From NCBI RefSeq assembly GCF_963259705.1, contig NC_081851.1, forward strand, positions 11,878,145-11,942,144: DNA of 64,000 nucleotides. The letters are read 5' to 3'. The stretch's first letter is position 1; every line of letters starts with the position of its first letter. The notes beneath the pieces were generated by a model. The model was not told the origin of the DNA, made no database searches, and saw only the letters and a list, made by a program, of their open reading frames with translations. The DNA comes from Myotis daubentonii. Its lineage: Eukaryota; Chordata; Mammalia; Chiroptera; Vespertilionidae. Shown here in pieces: positions 47,255 through 58,287 of this stretch. The position numbers and the translations under genes were made by a program.

Positions 47255-47443
47255 TAAAAGAGCTAAGCCCCTCGCCCACCGTGTGGGCCCCTCCCAGCGA
47301 AGAGCGAAGGCCTGGGTTCCGGGCACCAGAGGAAAACTGGTGCCAGCAGCCAGGGGAAGGGGCCCCCAAGGGGCCCCAGATTGCGAGAGGGCACAGGGTG
47401 GGCTGAGGGACCCACCCGAGTGCACAAATTTTTGTGCACCTGG
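47255..47443 (+). mobile_element. Helitron 3'-end fragment
   Basis: GGGCTGAGGGACCCACCCGAG followed by GTGCACAAATTTTTGTGCAC hairpin and CTGGCC; CTAG is lost at a junction to the next Helitron. Confidence 0.8.
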
Positions 47444-47720
47444 CCTATATGCAAATTGACCTAATGGCAGAAAGACCAAGCTATGATGCTGTGACACGCA
47501 CTGACCACCAGGGGGCAAATGCTCAACACAGGAGCTGCCTTCTGGTGGTCAGTGGGCTCCCACAGGGGGAGCAGCTCAGCCAGTAGCCTGGCTCAGAGCT
47601 GGCGAGTGCAGGGGCAGTGGCAGTGGCAGGAGCCCGCCTTTGCAGCAAAGCTAAGGCTGTCCAGCTGCCCACAGGGAGCCCCAGACTGTGAGAGGGTTCA
47701 GACCTGGCTCAGGCCACTAG
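47444..47720 (+). mobile_element. Helitron internal/3' fragment
   Basis: Begins TATATGCAAATTGACCTAAT (Helitron 5' region lacking the first bases) and ends GGCCACTAG before T. Holds a CTCF-like CCACCAGGGGGCA at 47,505-47,517. Confidence 0.75.
47505..47517 (+). promoter_or_regulatory. CTCF-like core motif in Helitron
   Basis: CCACCAGGGGGCA, an exact CTCF-core match, same family position as 35,099-35,111. Confidence 0.5.
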
Positions 47721-48642
47721 TAGTTCATAAAATATGACCTACAAAATTTCCTATCTCCCACCAGAAACTGTTGCCTGTCATACCTCTTCGATTTGTTGTG
47801 TTTGTTCTGTGGCACTATTGAACAAATGGCACCAGATACTGTCAGAGGTGGAGATTCAGGACATGACAAGGTATGTTCTGTTTTTGACACATCTTTATAT
47901 ATCGCTATAAACTGTATAATAAGAATCCTATTTAATAACTTAGGTAGAGTTTTTAACAGAGTCCTCTTTCGGGTGTTGCCTTATCTTTACCTTTTCTCTC
48001 CTTTGCTTTGTATACATGAACACATTATGGTATCTAGGGTTGTGAGGGAAAAGATAATAGACAGGTTAGGACATTCTGGATTTCCCTTTTTTCAAGGTTT
48101 ACTGCTGAGGATCATCTTTTGTTTTATAGAGTAACACTTTGTTAAAGGAAACTTCAAAAGCAACTAATTCTTCATATAATAATTTTACATTATCTCCATG
48201 AAAAGAATCTGTATCTTGAGCAAAGCACCACTGGTAACTCTATATAAAACCAAAATCATTCATTTTCTGTTGCATGGGGCCTGCTCTTTTAGGACTCAGC
48301 TGAGCCACAGCACAGTGCAGAGGAGTCACTGAATGCGCAGACTGTCCACTGCTCCTGTCTGAGTCGCGCTTGATGATTTTGGACAGCGCTTTTAGGCATT
48401 ATTGATTTTTGTTAGAAAAATACACGGGACATATAGTTGGCTGTGTCACCTTAGGTTGATATTTGCTTTGTAAGAGGGCATTGAAAAAGGAATCTTTCCT
48501 ATTTTTTATTTCCAATTGTGCTTTTAACTTTGTAGACATACTGGAAACTTTGTTGATTATCTCTCCCACAGAAATAATCATTGTAACACTCCTTGGAGAA
48601 AGAAAATCCAAGATAGTCTCTGTTTTCCTAAGCCCTCTAAAG
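47721..48642. other. Unassigned; one exon-like segment
   Basis: 47,768-47,868 is bracketed by an acceptor-like TTTCCTATCTCCCACCAG and a donor GACAAG|GTATGT. I do not recognise the encoded peptide in any frame. The rest shows nothing. Confidence 0.3.
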
Positions 48643-48711
48643 CAACGGTCACCAACCAGTGGCCCGCAGACCACTGGTGGTCCGTGAGGTCCAAAAGGTT
48701 GGCAACTGCTG
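48643..48711. mobile_element. 69-bp hAT MITE
   Basis: Flanked by perfect 8-bp target duplications CTCTAAAG (48,635-48,642 and 48,712-48,719). Imperfect terminal inverted repeats CAACGGTCACCAACC and its partner GGTTGGCAACTGCTG. The 8-bp duplication and CA..TG ends are hAT hallmarks. Confidence 0.9.
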
Positions 48712-48865
48712 CTCTAAAGAGCTCAATTTTTTCCTTCCCACTTTCTTTGTATTTGCAAAATGAAGGCTGGGAAGAGGCTTTCTAAGTAATTATGTTATAA
48801 AATCTAGGTCACATATTTTTATTTCATGAATGAAAGGGTACACACCTGTCCAGTTCTTTATCTTT

Positions 48866-49090
48866 TTAAAAATGTATATATTTTATGGATATTACAAAGA
48901 GGAAGGGAAAGGGACAGAGAGTTAGAAACATCGACGAGAGAAAAACATCAACCAGCCGCCTCCTGCACGTCCCCTACTGGGGATCGGGCCTGCGGCCAAG
49001 ATATATGCCCTTGACTGGAATCTAACCAGAGAGGGATCCTTTAGTCCGCAGGCCGACTTCCATCCACTGAGCCAAACCAGTTAGGGCTGT
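48866..49090 (-). mobile_element. VES SINE
   Basis: Reverse VES: GAAAGGGACAGAGAGTTAGA, CCCTACTGGGGATCGGGCC and CATCCACTGAGCCAAACCAG. Confidence 0.9.
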
Positions 49091-49529
49091 CCAGTTGTTA
49101 ACACTTTTGCTTTATTAATAACTTTCTCCAAGTAAGGGATTCTGACTTTTTTGTTTCTCACCTCCCCTCTTCCTCATTCCCTTGCAAAATCCCACATGTA
49201 CAGTCCACATATCTTAAGTGTAGAGGTGTTTGCTAATGTCTCATCGTATGTTTAAAGACTATTATTCAACTTTTCACAACTAGGAATCTGATTGTAGAGC
49301 TGTATCTATTGATTTCCAATCCAACGGCAGAACGTTCTGAGGGTCTGACTCAGATGGCAGTAAAACTGCTTGTATAAATAAAATAATTGAATTGTTGGTT
49401 TAGTTCGAGTCAAGGTATTCTCTGAAACTATTGGGAATTTTGATAGGAATTTATAACTATTAAAATTTGAAAATTACTTTCTAAGTTTTCTAAGATTTAA
49501 TAGAACCATTATTTTTTCATCTTAACCCG

Positions 49530-49582
49530 AGGATATGCTTATTGATTTTAGAGGGGAGTGGGAAGAGATAGAGAGACAGAGG

Positions 49583-49642
<60 letters not shown>

Positions 49643-49800
49643 CATTTAAGTAAGAGAGCAACATTGATTGGTTGCCTCCCATATACACCCTGACTGGGGA
49701 TTGAACCCACAACCTAGGTATATGGCCTGACTGGAATCAAACCCACAACCTTTCAGTGTATGGAATGATGCTCCAGCCAACTGAGCCATAGCAGCCATGG
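49530..49800 (-). mobile_element. VES SINE with expanded (GA)n
   Basis: Reverse VES with CTGACTGGGGATTGAACCCA and CAGCCAACTGAGCCATAGCA. A second CTGACTGGAATCAAACCC unit is present. The internal GA tract is expanded at 49,588-49,639. Confidence 0.88.
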
Positions 49801-51251
49801 CATGGAACCGGTTTTCAGGAAAGAACACCTTATATTACTCCTAGAATTTCTGCATACCTGAGGTCCAACATTCAGCTAAGTCAGTGGGAGTTGATGGAAC
49901 ACCTGGAGGCCTTTGAGTTGATTGAATGAGCTATAATGTGTGCAACGTGCTCATCACTGTGCCTGGCTTGCACTCACTCTTGTGGTTTCAGTCTGCCTGA
50001 CCCTGTTTTCTATGTCACTGTTATGTGTTTTCTTTAAAACAGTTCTAGTCCCATAAATTGTGCTGCATTTCTCTGAAACCTTGGCCCTGAAATTTGGAAG
50101 CAGAGAGTTTAAAATTTTAGTATCCAGTTAATATCTCATTGGCATAAGCTCATATAATCAACCGTTATTCAAATCCTGATTTGCATAATCATTAAAGAAA
50201 TTTATCAAGAATCTCTAAGTTATATGTAATTTGCTGTGTTCTCAGTTCAGGTAACTACATTTATAAATTTGTTTCCCATTTTGGTCACATTTTGTTTTGC
50301 ATTATTTAAATCTCATCATGCTTCCCACAAATGAAGGCTGTTAGACTTTTGGTAGGTTTTATAAGAGGAATTGATTTAGGTGAGTATGAAAAAATAACAC
50401 CTGTAGGTGGGCTTTTTTTTCCCATTCTCGTTCTTTGACTTTAGGGAATTTGTAATATTTATTGGAGCTGGATAGTTACTAAAAATGCTAACTGGTACTT
50501 TGCCCCCCCTCTATCATAAGTCCAAAGATTTCATTTACTTAAAAAAATTAAATTTATTTTAAATCAAAATAAATTTTTTAGTTAACCAAAATAAAACGAT
50601 TACTAGTTTAGAAAATAATTAAAACACTTCTAGTTCGTTGATTGACAACCTAGATGTTTAAATTTGTTCTGACATACCTGCATATCTGTTCTCTAAATGT
50701 CTTTCTTGCATGTGCTAGTTTAATGCTCCTTGCACAGAAAGCTATGCACAGGCTCTTTTTGTTAAAATATTTCCCAAATATGCAGCTTTATTTTGTTCAT
50801 TTTTCTTTCCTCTAAATTACTTACTAGTTAATATTCTATCAAATCATTTTGTAGGCAGCTGACTGGTGGGTTTAGGCGTTGTAATGTATGAACTACTAAC
50901 TGGAGGGTCTCCGTTCACTGTGATGGGAAAGAGAACTCCCAAGCTGAGCTACTAGGTCAGACTTAACAACATAAAACGAATGGTTACTTCAAAGGAACTG
51001 ATCCAATTTCTGCAATTTGGCTGATGGAAAAAATAATTAAAAATGGAGATTGGCAAAATTATGTTGAAGTGGTTAAGTTACATTTATAAGTACATAGGAT
51101 GTAGACATAGACCTTTTATATTTCCTCATATTTTATGTGCCCAGAATGATTTTAAATTTCATAGGGGGTGTGTCATAATTTTTGTGTATTCCAAAGCACT
51201 TAGCATTGGCCGGGAGCTGCCACAGCCTCTGACCCAGCTGTGTTCCCTGCT
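49801..51251. other. No recognised feature
   Basis: AT-rich unique sequence. No exon-like segment that I can support. Confidence 0.45.
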
Positions 51252-51475
51252 AGAGCCCTTTGGAATATGGGTCCCAGAGCAGTTAGGAATACAGGCTCAA
51301 GAGCCGTTTAGAACTTGGGGCAAAGAGCCTTTTTCGAATGTGGAGCAAATAGCAGTTTAGAATGTGGTGCAAACAGCAGTTTAGAATGTGGGGTGAGGAG
51401 CCATTTGGAATGTGGGGCGAGTAGCCGTTGGCACTGCTTGGCGCAGAGCTGGTAGGCTCAGAGACGGTGGGCCCA
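51252..51475. repeat. 24-bp minisatellite
   Basis: Eight to nine imperfect copies of a unit like GTTTAGAATGTGGTGCAAAC+AGCA. Because 24 is a multiple of three, 8-residue repeats appear in both strands' open frames. No evidence that it is coding. Confidence 0.85.
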
Positions 51476-51854
51476 CAGCCTGTGTGCATAGCGATGGACG
51501 GTGGGCACAGCCTCAGGATGGACGTTACTGTATGAGAGCTCATGGAGCTCTTTCTGCAGAGCACGCTGGTGGCAGGGGTGAGTGCACCTGCCTCCCTGTC
51601 CCATTGCGGGTGCCCTGGCTCCTCTCCCGCCCCCCTGGGGTCTCCACAGACACCACCCTCCTGGACCCTAGCAGTCCTGGGACTCAGGGGTCTTCACAGG
51701 TTTCCAAACTGGGGGCGGGGGTCCTGGCCTGGGAACCTGAGGGGTTTCCTACTCTGGAGCCCATGCACCAGGTGCAGGACCCCCTGGCGCTTCCAACCCT
51801 GGACTGAGATGAGTTCACCTGCTCCTGCCAGGGGGCTAGGCTGCGGGTCCAGGC
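51476..51854. other. GC-rich unassigned sequence
   Basis: Unique GC-rich stretch with open frames but no recognisable domain. Confidence 0.4.
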
Positions 51855-51948
51855 TCTAGACGGTTTAGCTCAGTGGTTAGAGTGTTGGACTGCCCACCAA
51901 AGGGTCGCAGGTTTGATTCCCCGTCAAGGGCATGTCCTTGGGTTGAAG
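51855..51948 (+). mobile_element. VES SINE head, truncated by ERV
   Basis: A box TTAGCTCAGTGGTTAGAGTG and B box GGTTTGATTCC of a tRNA-like head, cut at 51,948 where the ERV LTR begins. It is a SINE, not a tRNA gene. Confidence 0.88.
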
Positions 51949-52356
51949 TGTTGATTGTTTCCTTCCACGACTCGCGTGGAGTAGGGTTCAGTATCTGAAA
52001 GAGGAGCCGCACAACAAATGAGAGAAAAAGACACAAGATAATTTTGCAATACCGGGGGACCAGGCGGCAAGTCCCGAAGGACTTCTTCTCTGTGCTCAGG
52101 CCTCACCAAGCTTTTATTGATCTGGGATGCACCCATAGCATAGCCCTAGGCAGGTGACCCCCTGAAACAGGCAGACTAGCCCATCAGCAAGGATTTACAT
52201 AATAATAAATGGGGGAGTAGTTTCAGCTACCACTGTCTGGACAAACAGAGGTGGCGCCTAGCTCAGACCTTTGGGAGGGCTTCAAAGGCACCCAGCCTTC
52301 GGGGGGTTCTCTGTCTATGCTTATCAGATAGTGAAGGCAATAAACAGTTTCCCACA
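51949..52356 (-). repeat. ERV 3' LTR
   Basis: 408 bp. On the minus strand it begins TGTGGGAAACTGTTTATTGC and ends ACA (TG..CA ends). Contains ATTTATTATTATG and AATAAAAGCTTGG (poly(A) signal). Confidence 0.88.
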
Positions 52357-52371
52357 TCTCCCCCTTATTTT
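52357..52371 (-). promoter_or_regulatory. ERV polypurine tract
   Basis: AATAAGGGGGAGA directly before the 3' LTR, preceded by AAAGAAAAA. Confidence 0.75.
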
Positions 52372-52559
52372 TTCTTTAAGAAATAATCAAGTCCCAATTT
52401 CAATGTCCAAAAGTTCTGAGTCCATGTTTCAATGTCCAAAAGTTCATGTGTACACGCCAGCAATGAAATGTTGGTTCTGGATGGTGGAAAATGCAGGTCC
52501 GGTCCTTTCTGCTTTGGTCCTGGGCAACCTGCAGCTACGCACAGCTGCTGACTGCTAGC

Positions 52560-52860
52560 ATGGCAAGGCGTCTTCACCATCTCCATCTCTGAACTGTCTC
52601 TCCTGTCTTTGTGGTTGAAGCAATCTGGTCAGTTTCTCTCCTGGATCCCTTGTTGCAGGAATCCACAAGGTCTTGGAGTTGTTCTCTGAAAGTATACAAA
52701 CATATTCTCGACCAAAGGTTAATAATTAAAATTTTACTTGGGGAATCCTTTTTATATTTGCCCAAATGATTTTCCTTTGGCTTATTTTGACACCACATAT
52801 GTTTTTCATGGGTGTCTTGCTGTTAGCATCACAAAATGAAAAAGAAAATTTTCTAGATGC
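52560..52860 (-). pseudogene. ERV pol: second, diverged integrase end
   Basis: WCQNKPKENHLGKYKKDSPS and IICLYTFREQ.. align with the same part of the integrase fragment at 54,267-54,741, including the upstream GACACCA..GCATCACAA nucleotides. Strongly diverged from it (about a third of bases), so it is not a recent duplicate. Confidence 0.7.
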
Positions 52861-52871
52861 AATTTTAGTTA

Positions 52872-54266
52872 CAGGATATTTTTCCTTACATGGTATTCTT
52901 CCACTATATTATTCCACTATCCCCCCTTTCTTTTTATTTAATTAGGAGGCTTATGGAAAATTTTTTAATGCAGTCTAGATAACTTTAAATATTAATTTTT
53001 TGCACAAAAAAAATTGAACCTGAACATGCTTCAGGTTCATAGCATGTTTACCATGAAATGAAAGTTTTTGTTAATATTTTTGAATAATTACTTATTTCAA
53101 ATTAGCCAAATTTAATTAATTTGAAAACTATTTTTGCTGTCAAATTTAATATTTTAACAATAATCTTAATTTACACTGTTAATATTAATTGAAAGGATCA
53201 CTTTACATCCTTGTGAAGGCTCTGAGCATTCCTGTTGTTAGGCTACATTTAGACATAGGGTCTGTTAGCCAAGCCTCCGTTTTTCTGGGTACTGATTTCA
53301 GCTGGACCAAATCTCTTCTATTTGGTTCCTGATCTGGGCTGGGCATGGGAAGCAAGAAGCAGCCATGGGGACAGGAGACCTTCCTCAGAAGGGCCAAGTG
53401 TTCAAGCCCGTGCACCATTGGGGGGGGTGAGGATCTGTGCCCCACCTTTGTTGCACCCCAAGTTTTCTCCTACTGGCCCCCAGCTGTGCCTGTCTTAGGT
53501 TGTCCCACCCTGTGGGATCTTACCCGTCATTGACTACCAGCTATCTCTGGGCCAAGTAGGGTAATGTGAGGTTCAGTTCTGTCTCCTTGATAGCCTATGT
53601 CCCTCTGGCCTCCATGCCCAGCAACTGCCTTTGGATCCCCTCGCCTGCTGGCGGGGCTCCGGCATTGATCATAGGGAACCCAGGTTTCTTCTCCAGAGAG
53701 GGCCCAGCTTACGCCATTGGGCCAGAGACAGATCGATGGTACCAGCTTTTCATGTTCCCAGCTTGAACAGAGAGCTCAGATAACAGCTGTAGGCAATTGG
53801 ATTCCTCTTGGCAAAAAAAGTCAAGATAGATCAATACAGAATGCTTAAGTGCCTTCCCAAGAAGGCCCTCCACACAGTGGAAAGGAATAAATCCCTTCAT
53901 GTAAAGCATTCAAATTCATTTGTAAATTTGTTTGGGATAAATGCACAATATACTGTTATAAAGCATCAAAAATTATTAATAAAACTTTGTAGAATAATAC
54001 CATGTAAGAATATTCTTTGCTCTAGGTCATGACAACTTAATTTTTAAACTCAAGGTTTGGAATGAGGAACCTAGTTTTCAAAAAAAAAGAAGAAATTTAC
54101 AGAAGCAGAGACAGTAGGCTATCTAAATTACAGTTCTGGGTCTCCAGAGCACTGAGTTGACACGCTAACTGGATCCTTATGACTTTGGAATAGCTATGCT
54201 TTCCTTCCCAGGTAAAGGAAAAATGTGCCTTCTAAGACATATGAAACTTATAGTTTTTAACCTGAA
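52872..54266 (-). other. ERV internal sequence, no domain recognised
   Basis: AT-rich at 52,920-53,200, then mixed. It lies where env would be expected, but I see no env feature. Confidence 0.4.
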
Positions 54267-54741
54267 TTAATTGTTACCATACTTCACTTTACCGTGCCCC
54301 AGGTGGTCTCTGGGCTGTTGGTTGTCTGGTTTGTCTTCCTCCTGTTCCTCATCTTCAGTGGACTGCTTGGAGTCGCTGCTCTCTGTGGCTGAGGTAGTTG
54401 ATTGTTTACAGCTACATGTTATGGCTCCAGGCGCAAGATCTTCAGTCTGACTAGATTCCTGATGCAGTTTAATATTTCTAGCAGGAATCCATACGGGTTT
54501 GGAAAAATTCTCTGGGAATATACGGGAATATACAAGTGTACCCTCTGCCAAAGGTTAATAATGGGTCAGGTCCCTTCCATAAACCAGATTCGGGATCCTT
54601 CCATTTAACTAGACCATTTTCTTTTGTTTTATTCTGACACCAATGTAGCTCCATAGGTGTCTTTCCATCAGCATCACAAGTGAAAAAATTTAGAGTAATT
54701 AAGGCTTGATGCAGCCTACCCACAGGTGATTTCTCCATCAT
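54267..54741 (-). pseudogene. ERV pol: integrase carboxy end
   Basis: Open from 54,741. LITLNFFTCDADGKTPMELHW then the carboxy-terminal DNA-binding block KWKDPESGLWKGPDPLL and GRGYTCIFP..PARNIKLH, typical of betaretroviral integrase. The zinc-binding and catalytic core are missing. The frame continues into a Ser/Glu-rich tail to 54,267. Confidence 0.82.
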
Positions 54742-55336
54742 CCCCCTTTTCTGTTTTCCAAGTTGGGATTTTTAAAAGCTGATGAGACTCTGAAGCCTCT
54801 TTTAATAAAGCAACCAATTGATCAGCATGTGCATTTCCCTTAGTTAATGGACTAGGTAATATGCTGTGAGCCCTGATGTGAGTGATATAAAAAGGGTATT
54901 TTCTCTGCTGCACAATCTGCTGAACTTGCTTAAATAGTAAGAATAAACTTTGGTCACTAAACCATTTCAACTGGGCAGTTTCAATTCTACTTACTAGGCC
55001 CGAAGCATAAGAGTAATTAGAAATTATGTTAACAGGCTGTTGGAAATCTTGCAACACAGCCTTAATAGCTTCTAATTTAATTCTTTGCACAGAAGTATGA
55101 CTGGTCAGTATGACTTGGTCAGAATTTATAGTATGATAGGCAGCTTTCCCATTAGATGACCCATCAGTAAAAACAGTTAAAGTTCCAGGAATTGGTTCCT
55201 GCCTAGTGTTTTTTGGTATAATGATGGAGGTCTTATATAAAAATTGTAAAAGTTTATATTTTAATAGGTGACAGCTAAGTTCCCCTGAATATCCACTTAG
55301 CCCAATTTGCCAATTTATGTCAGTTTGAAATAACAT
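54716..55336 (-). pseudogene. ERV pol: RNase H domain
   Basis: A 206-codon open stretch. The RNase H motif TDGSS is at 55,157-55,168 (minus), followed by the Glu-containing KLEAIKAV helix, then ISNYSYASG where the usual catalytic Asp is Asn, and the final Asp in NAHADQLV. RNase H removes viral RNA from RNA-DNA hybrids; loss of one of the carboxylates would abolish activity. It is the end of RT/RNase H; the polymerase upstream is not recognisable. The frame ends where the integrase end fragment begins, so the integrase core between them was deleted. Confidence 0.85.
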
Positions 55337-58269
55337 TTCTTTTAACTTTACTTGTCCTAAGTTATGGACAGTAAATTACATTAATTAAATTTCTGGTATT
55401 AGTCTTTAAGTAAATTTACATAAACTTTGTTTAAGGAGGCAAAACACAAATTATTTAATTTAGCTTATGAGGTCCAATATATTGATTTTTAATTTTAGTT
55501 AGACATCTGAAGGAAACCTCTTTTCATTTCCTTCCAGACAGCTTTCTTTCTCATACAAGCAACAAATGTAAGGAACATGGTTGCCTTTTGAGATTTTAAC
55601 AAATGCTGTTGCAAAGCTATATATTTCAAGTGATTTTTCATTTATGGTGACTAAATTATTATCAGATTTAGTATTTTAACAACAATCTGTAAATGTTAGC
55701 AATTATATTTTTAAAGAATATACCCTTTGGCTTATTTGCATATACAGAGGAATCATGGGAAGCCTTCAGTAACCTTTTTAGAAGAATTTTACTTTACTAG
55801 GATTCAATTGCTTACAAGGATTAGTAAATTCAGTAAAGTTTTATGTCTGATACACGAGGTGCAAACACTGCCCCATCTCCAGCCTAATTTAAAATACAGC
55901 AGCGGGGAGCTTTTGTTAGTTTAAGTAAAGACATTGCTACTAATAAATCAAATTTTTATTTTATTTGGCAAAAATGCCTTATGCAACCAATCATATTATA
56001 TTTTGAAATATTGTACTCTGGAAAAACTGTCAAATACATATCTAATTAAAAAATTTTTAACACTTAAAAACAGTTCTCAACATAATAGGATCTAGTCTTG
56101 ACCATGGAATCAATTACTATTAATTTGTGTATGATATATGTATAACTGTGGTTCTACTGAGAATTTTAGATATCTTTTAAAAATGTCTCTATCTACAAGC
56201 CTTTTAAGAAATACGAGCTCTATTGTCGGCCCTTAAAAAGCCAACTGCTCAAAACATTGGTCTATCATACCACTGAAATTATATTAAGACCGTGATTGCT
56301 AATTTATTAAGTATTAAAAATATCTTCTTAAAAATAGTATTAAATAAATCCCCTAGGCAAGCACACTTTTTGCCCCATCCGCATTTCCGCAGTAAAACTC
56401 CGCCTTAAAACTCCACCCCTGAAATCCCATCCTGCCTCAGTGAGCAGACATTCCCTTTGTGATTGGCTAAGTCAGAGGGTGGGGCTGTTCCAAGATGGCG
56501 GCCCCCAGGGGAGCTGCAGGCCATGCGGCCAACATGGCAGCTGCCAAGTCAGGCAGCTCAAAGTGGTGGCTGTCTACACTGTTCTTTGACAGAGCAAACC
56601 AAAACCCCTAAAAGATAGATGGCCAACATTATATTGCAGACAAGCAGAAATCCCATTAGCTGTTTATACCTTTTATAATTGTCTTAAAGAATATCAATCA
56701 AATTTAAACTGGTTTTTGTATTAAAAATTTTCAGTTGAGATTACAAAATTAATCCTCTTTATACCAGATCAATGAGTAACATATTTTGAATTCCTAATCA
56801 TGTAAGAGAAAACACATTTTATTTTTTTCAAAAACAGGTTAGACATTAGATATTTAATTAATTTCCCCCGGTTCAATTTGCACTTTAAACTTTCAGAGCT
56901 TACAAGTCAAATATTAGCAGTTCTTTGATTAACTACACTTTTATATTTTTAAGAATATATTTCAAATAAAATATAAGGCATTTTCAATTAATAGATTAAC
57001 TTCTATCATCTAGACTTCATACTAGGCATACTCAGATCAACATTTCAGTATTATAAATTTCAATACTTTTAGATGATTTGAACTTAAAAGCTTTAAGTTT
57101 CCAGCCAATAAGCCTGGCATAGCTGCTAAAATGGTCACAATTTTCCTGTTGGGGAAGTCAAGAAACAAAACCATAGCTATTCACATGTAAACTTGACTAT
57201 CAACTTCCTGGTGGTACTTGCCTCAGAGCGGGAAATTTCAAAAGAGCTACTTTAAATCGCCTTGGGAAACCTGTCTGCATTTCTTTCTCAGGTTCATTTC
57301 CGCTATTTTTAAGGCCAAAACAGTCTCGGGTTTTTATTCTGTACCCAGCAAAAGGTCAAGTTCAGCTCAAAACTATGTGCACTCGTTTTTAAGCTGGCCT
57401 TTTCCCTCTACATGTGCACAGAAATCCCGGATGCATTTATAAATTTGTAAAAGCTTTTCAATTACTAGAAGGACTTTAATTTTAGAATACTTGGGGAAGG
57501 GGCGTCCACACTGGATCGCCACGTGCTCCTTCTTCCCTTTTCCCACATCCTGCTTTGGGGGGAAGTTTTAGCAAATTACTCAGATGGCGTATTTTTCCCA
57601 AAAAGACATTTTAAGTTTTTCCCTATTTCGCTTTCTAAAGTCATGGCTTGCACCCAAGGTTATCTTAGCCAAAGTTTGGTTGTCATAAGATGTTCTCCGG
57701 TAATTTTTAAATAAAACATTAAGTAATCTCATTGTGGGAGAGCTTATTGCTCTGCGCTCTCCTGCTACCTTTGAATCTCTCCAAACCAGAGAGAGATTCG
57801 GCAGCGGGGTTTCATTTATTACAGATAGATTCCAAACACAAATTAAGATAAGAAAATACATTAAGATGACCATGGCACTATTTTTTCAGCCTGATCTAAA
57901 AGAGTACCTTTTTCAAGAAAAACAAAGGTTATGTTCCATAATAACACACAAAGAACTGTAAAAGATTACCTTCTAAAATTTTAACACTTTAAACATGCAA
58001 ATCAAAAGTCTATAATAAAGTTTCTTAAGTTTTTTTAAAAGCCAAATATACCTTTTTAAAGCCGAATCTACTCTTTTAAAGCCAAATCCTGCCCCGTTTG
58101 TTAGCCTGGTTAAGAAAACGTTCCCAGTGTACTTACAGACCCGGGCTTCTGTAGTTGATCCTGGGCATTGCGTGCGGTGGAATCCCCCTCACCTTTTTTC
58201 AGTGAGTTTTCCACACCTTTTCGGTGAAAACTTCCTTTTCTCGCTCCAGCGAGACCTGCACTTCCAGAT
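55337..58269 (-). other. ERV internal sequence, gag/pro/RT not recognisable
   Basis: AT-rich and frame-poor. A GC-rich island at 56,360-56,570 stands out, with an inverted CCAAT (GATTGGCTAAG), AAGATGGCGGCC (YY1-like) and CCACCCC boxes. Confidence 0.4.
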
Positions 58270-58285
58270 TACCTGTTGGGCGCCA
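58270..58285 (-). promoter_or_regulatory. ERV primer-binding site (tRNA-Lys type)
   Basis: TGGCGCCCAACAGG two bases after the 5' LTR; the TGGCGCCC core is the Lys tRNA 3' end complement. Confidence 0.8.
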
Positions 58286-58287
58286 GA

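Noticed and set aside
51855..51948. Possible tRNA gene
   Set aside because: A and B boxes are those of a VES SINE head; the body is interrupted and no cloverleaf was established.
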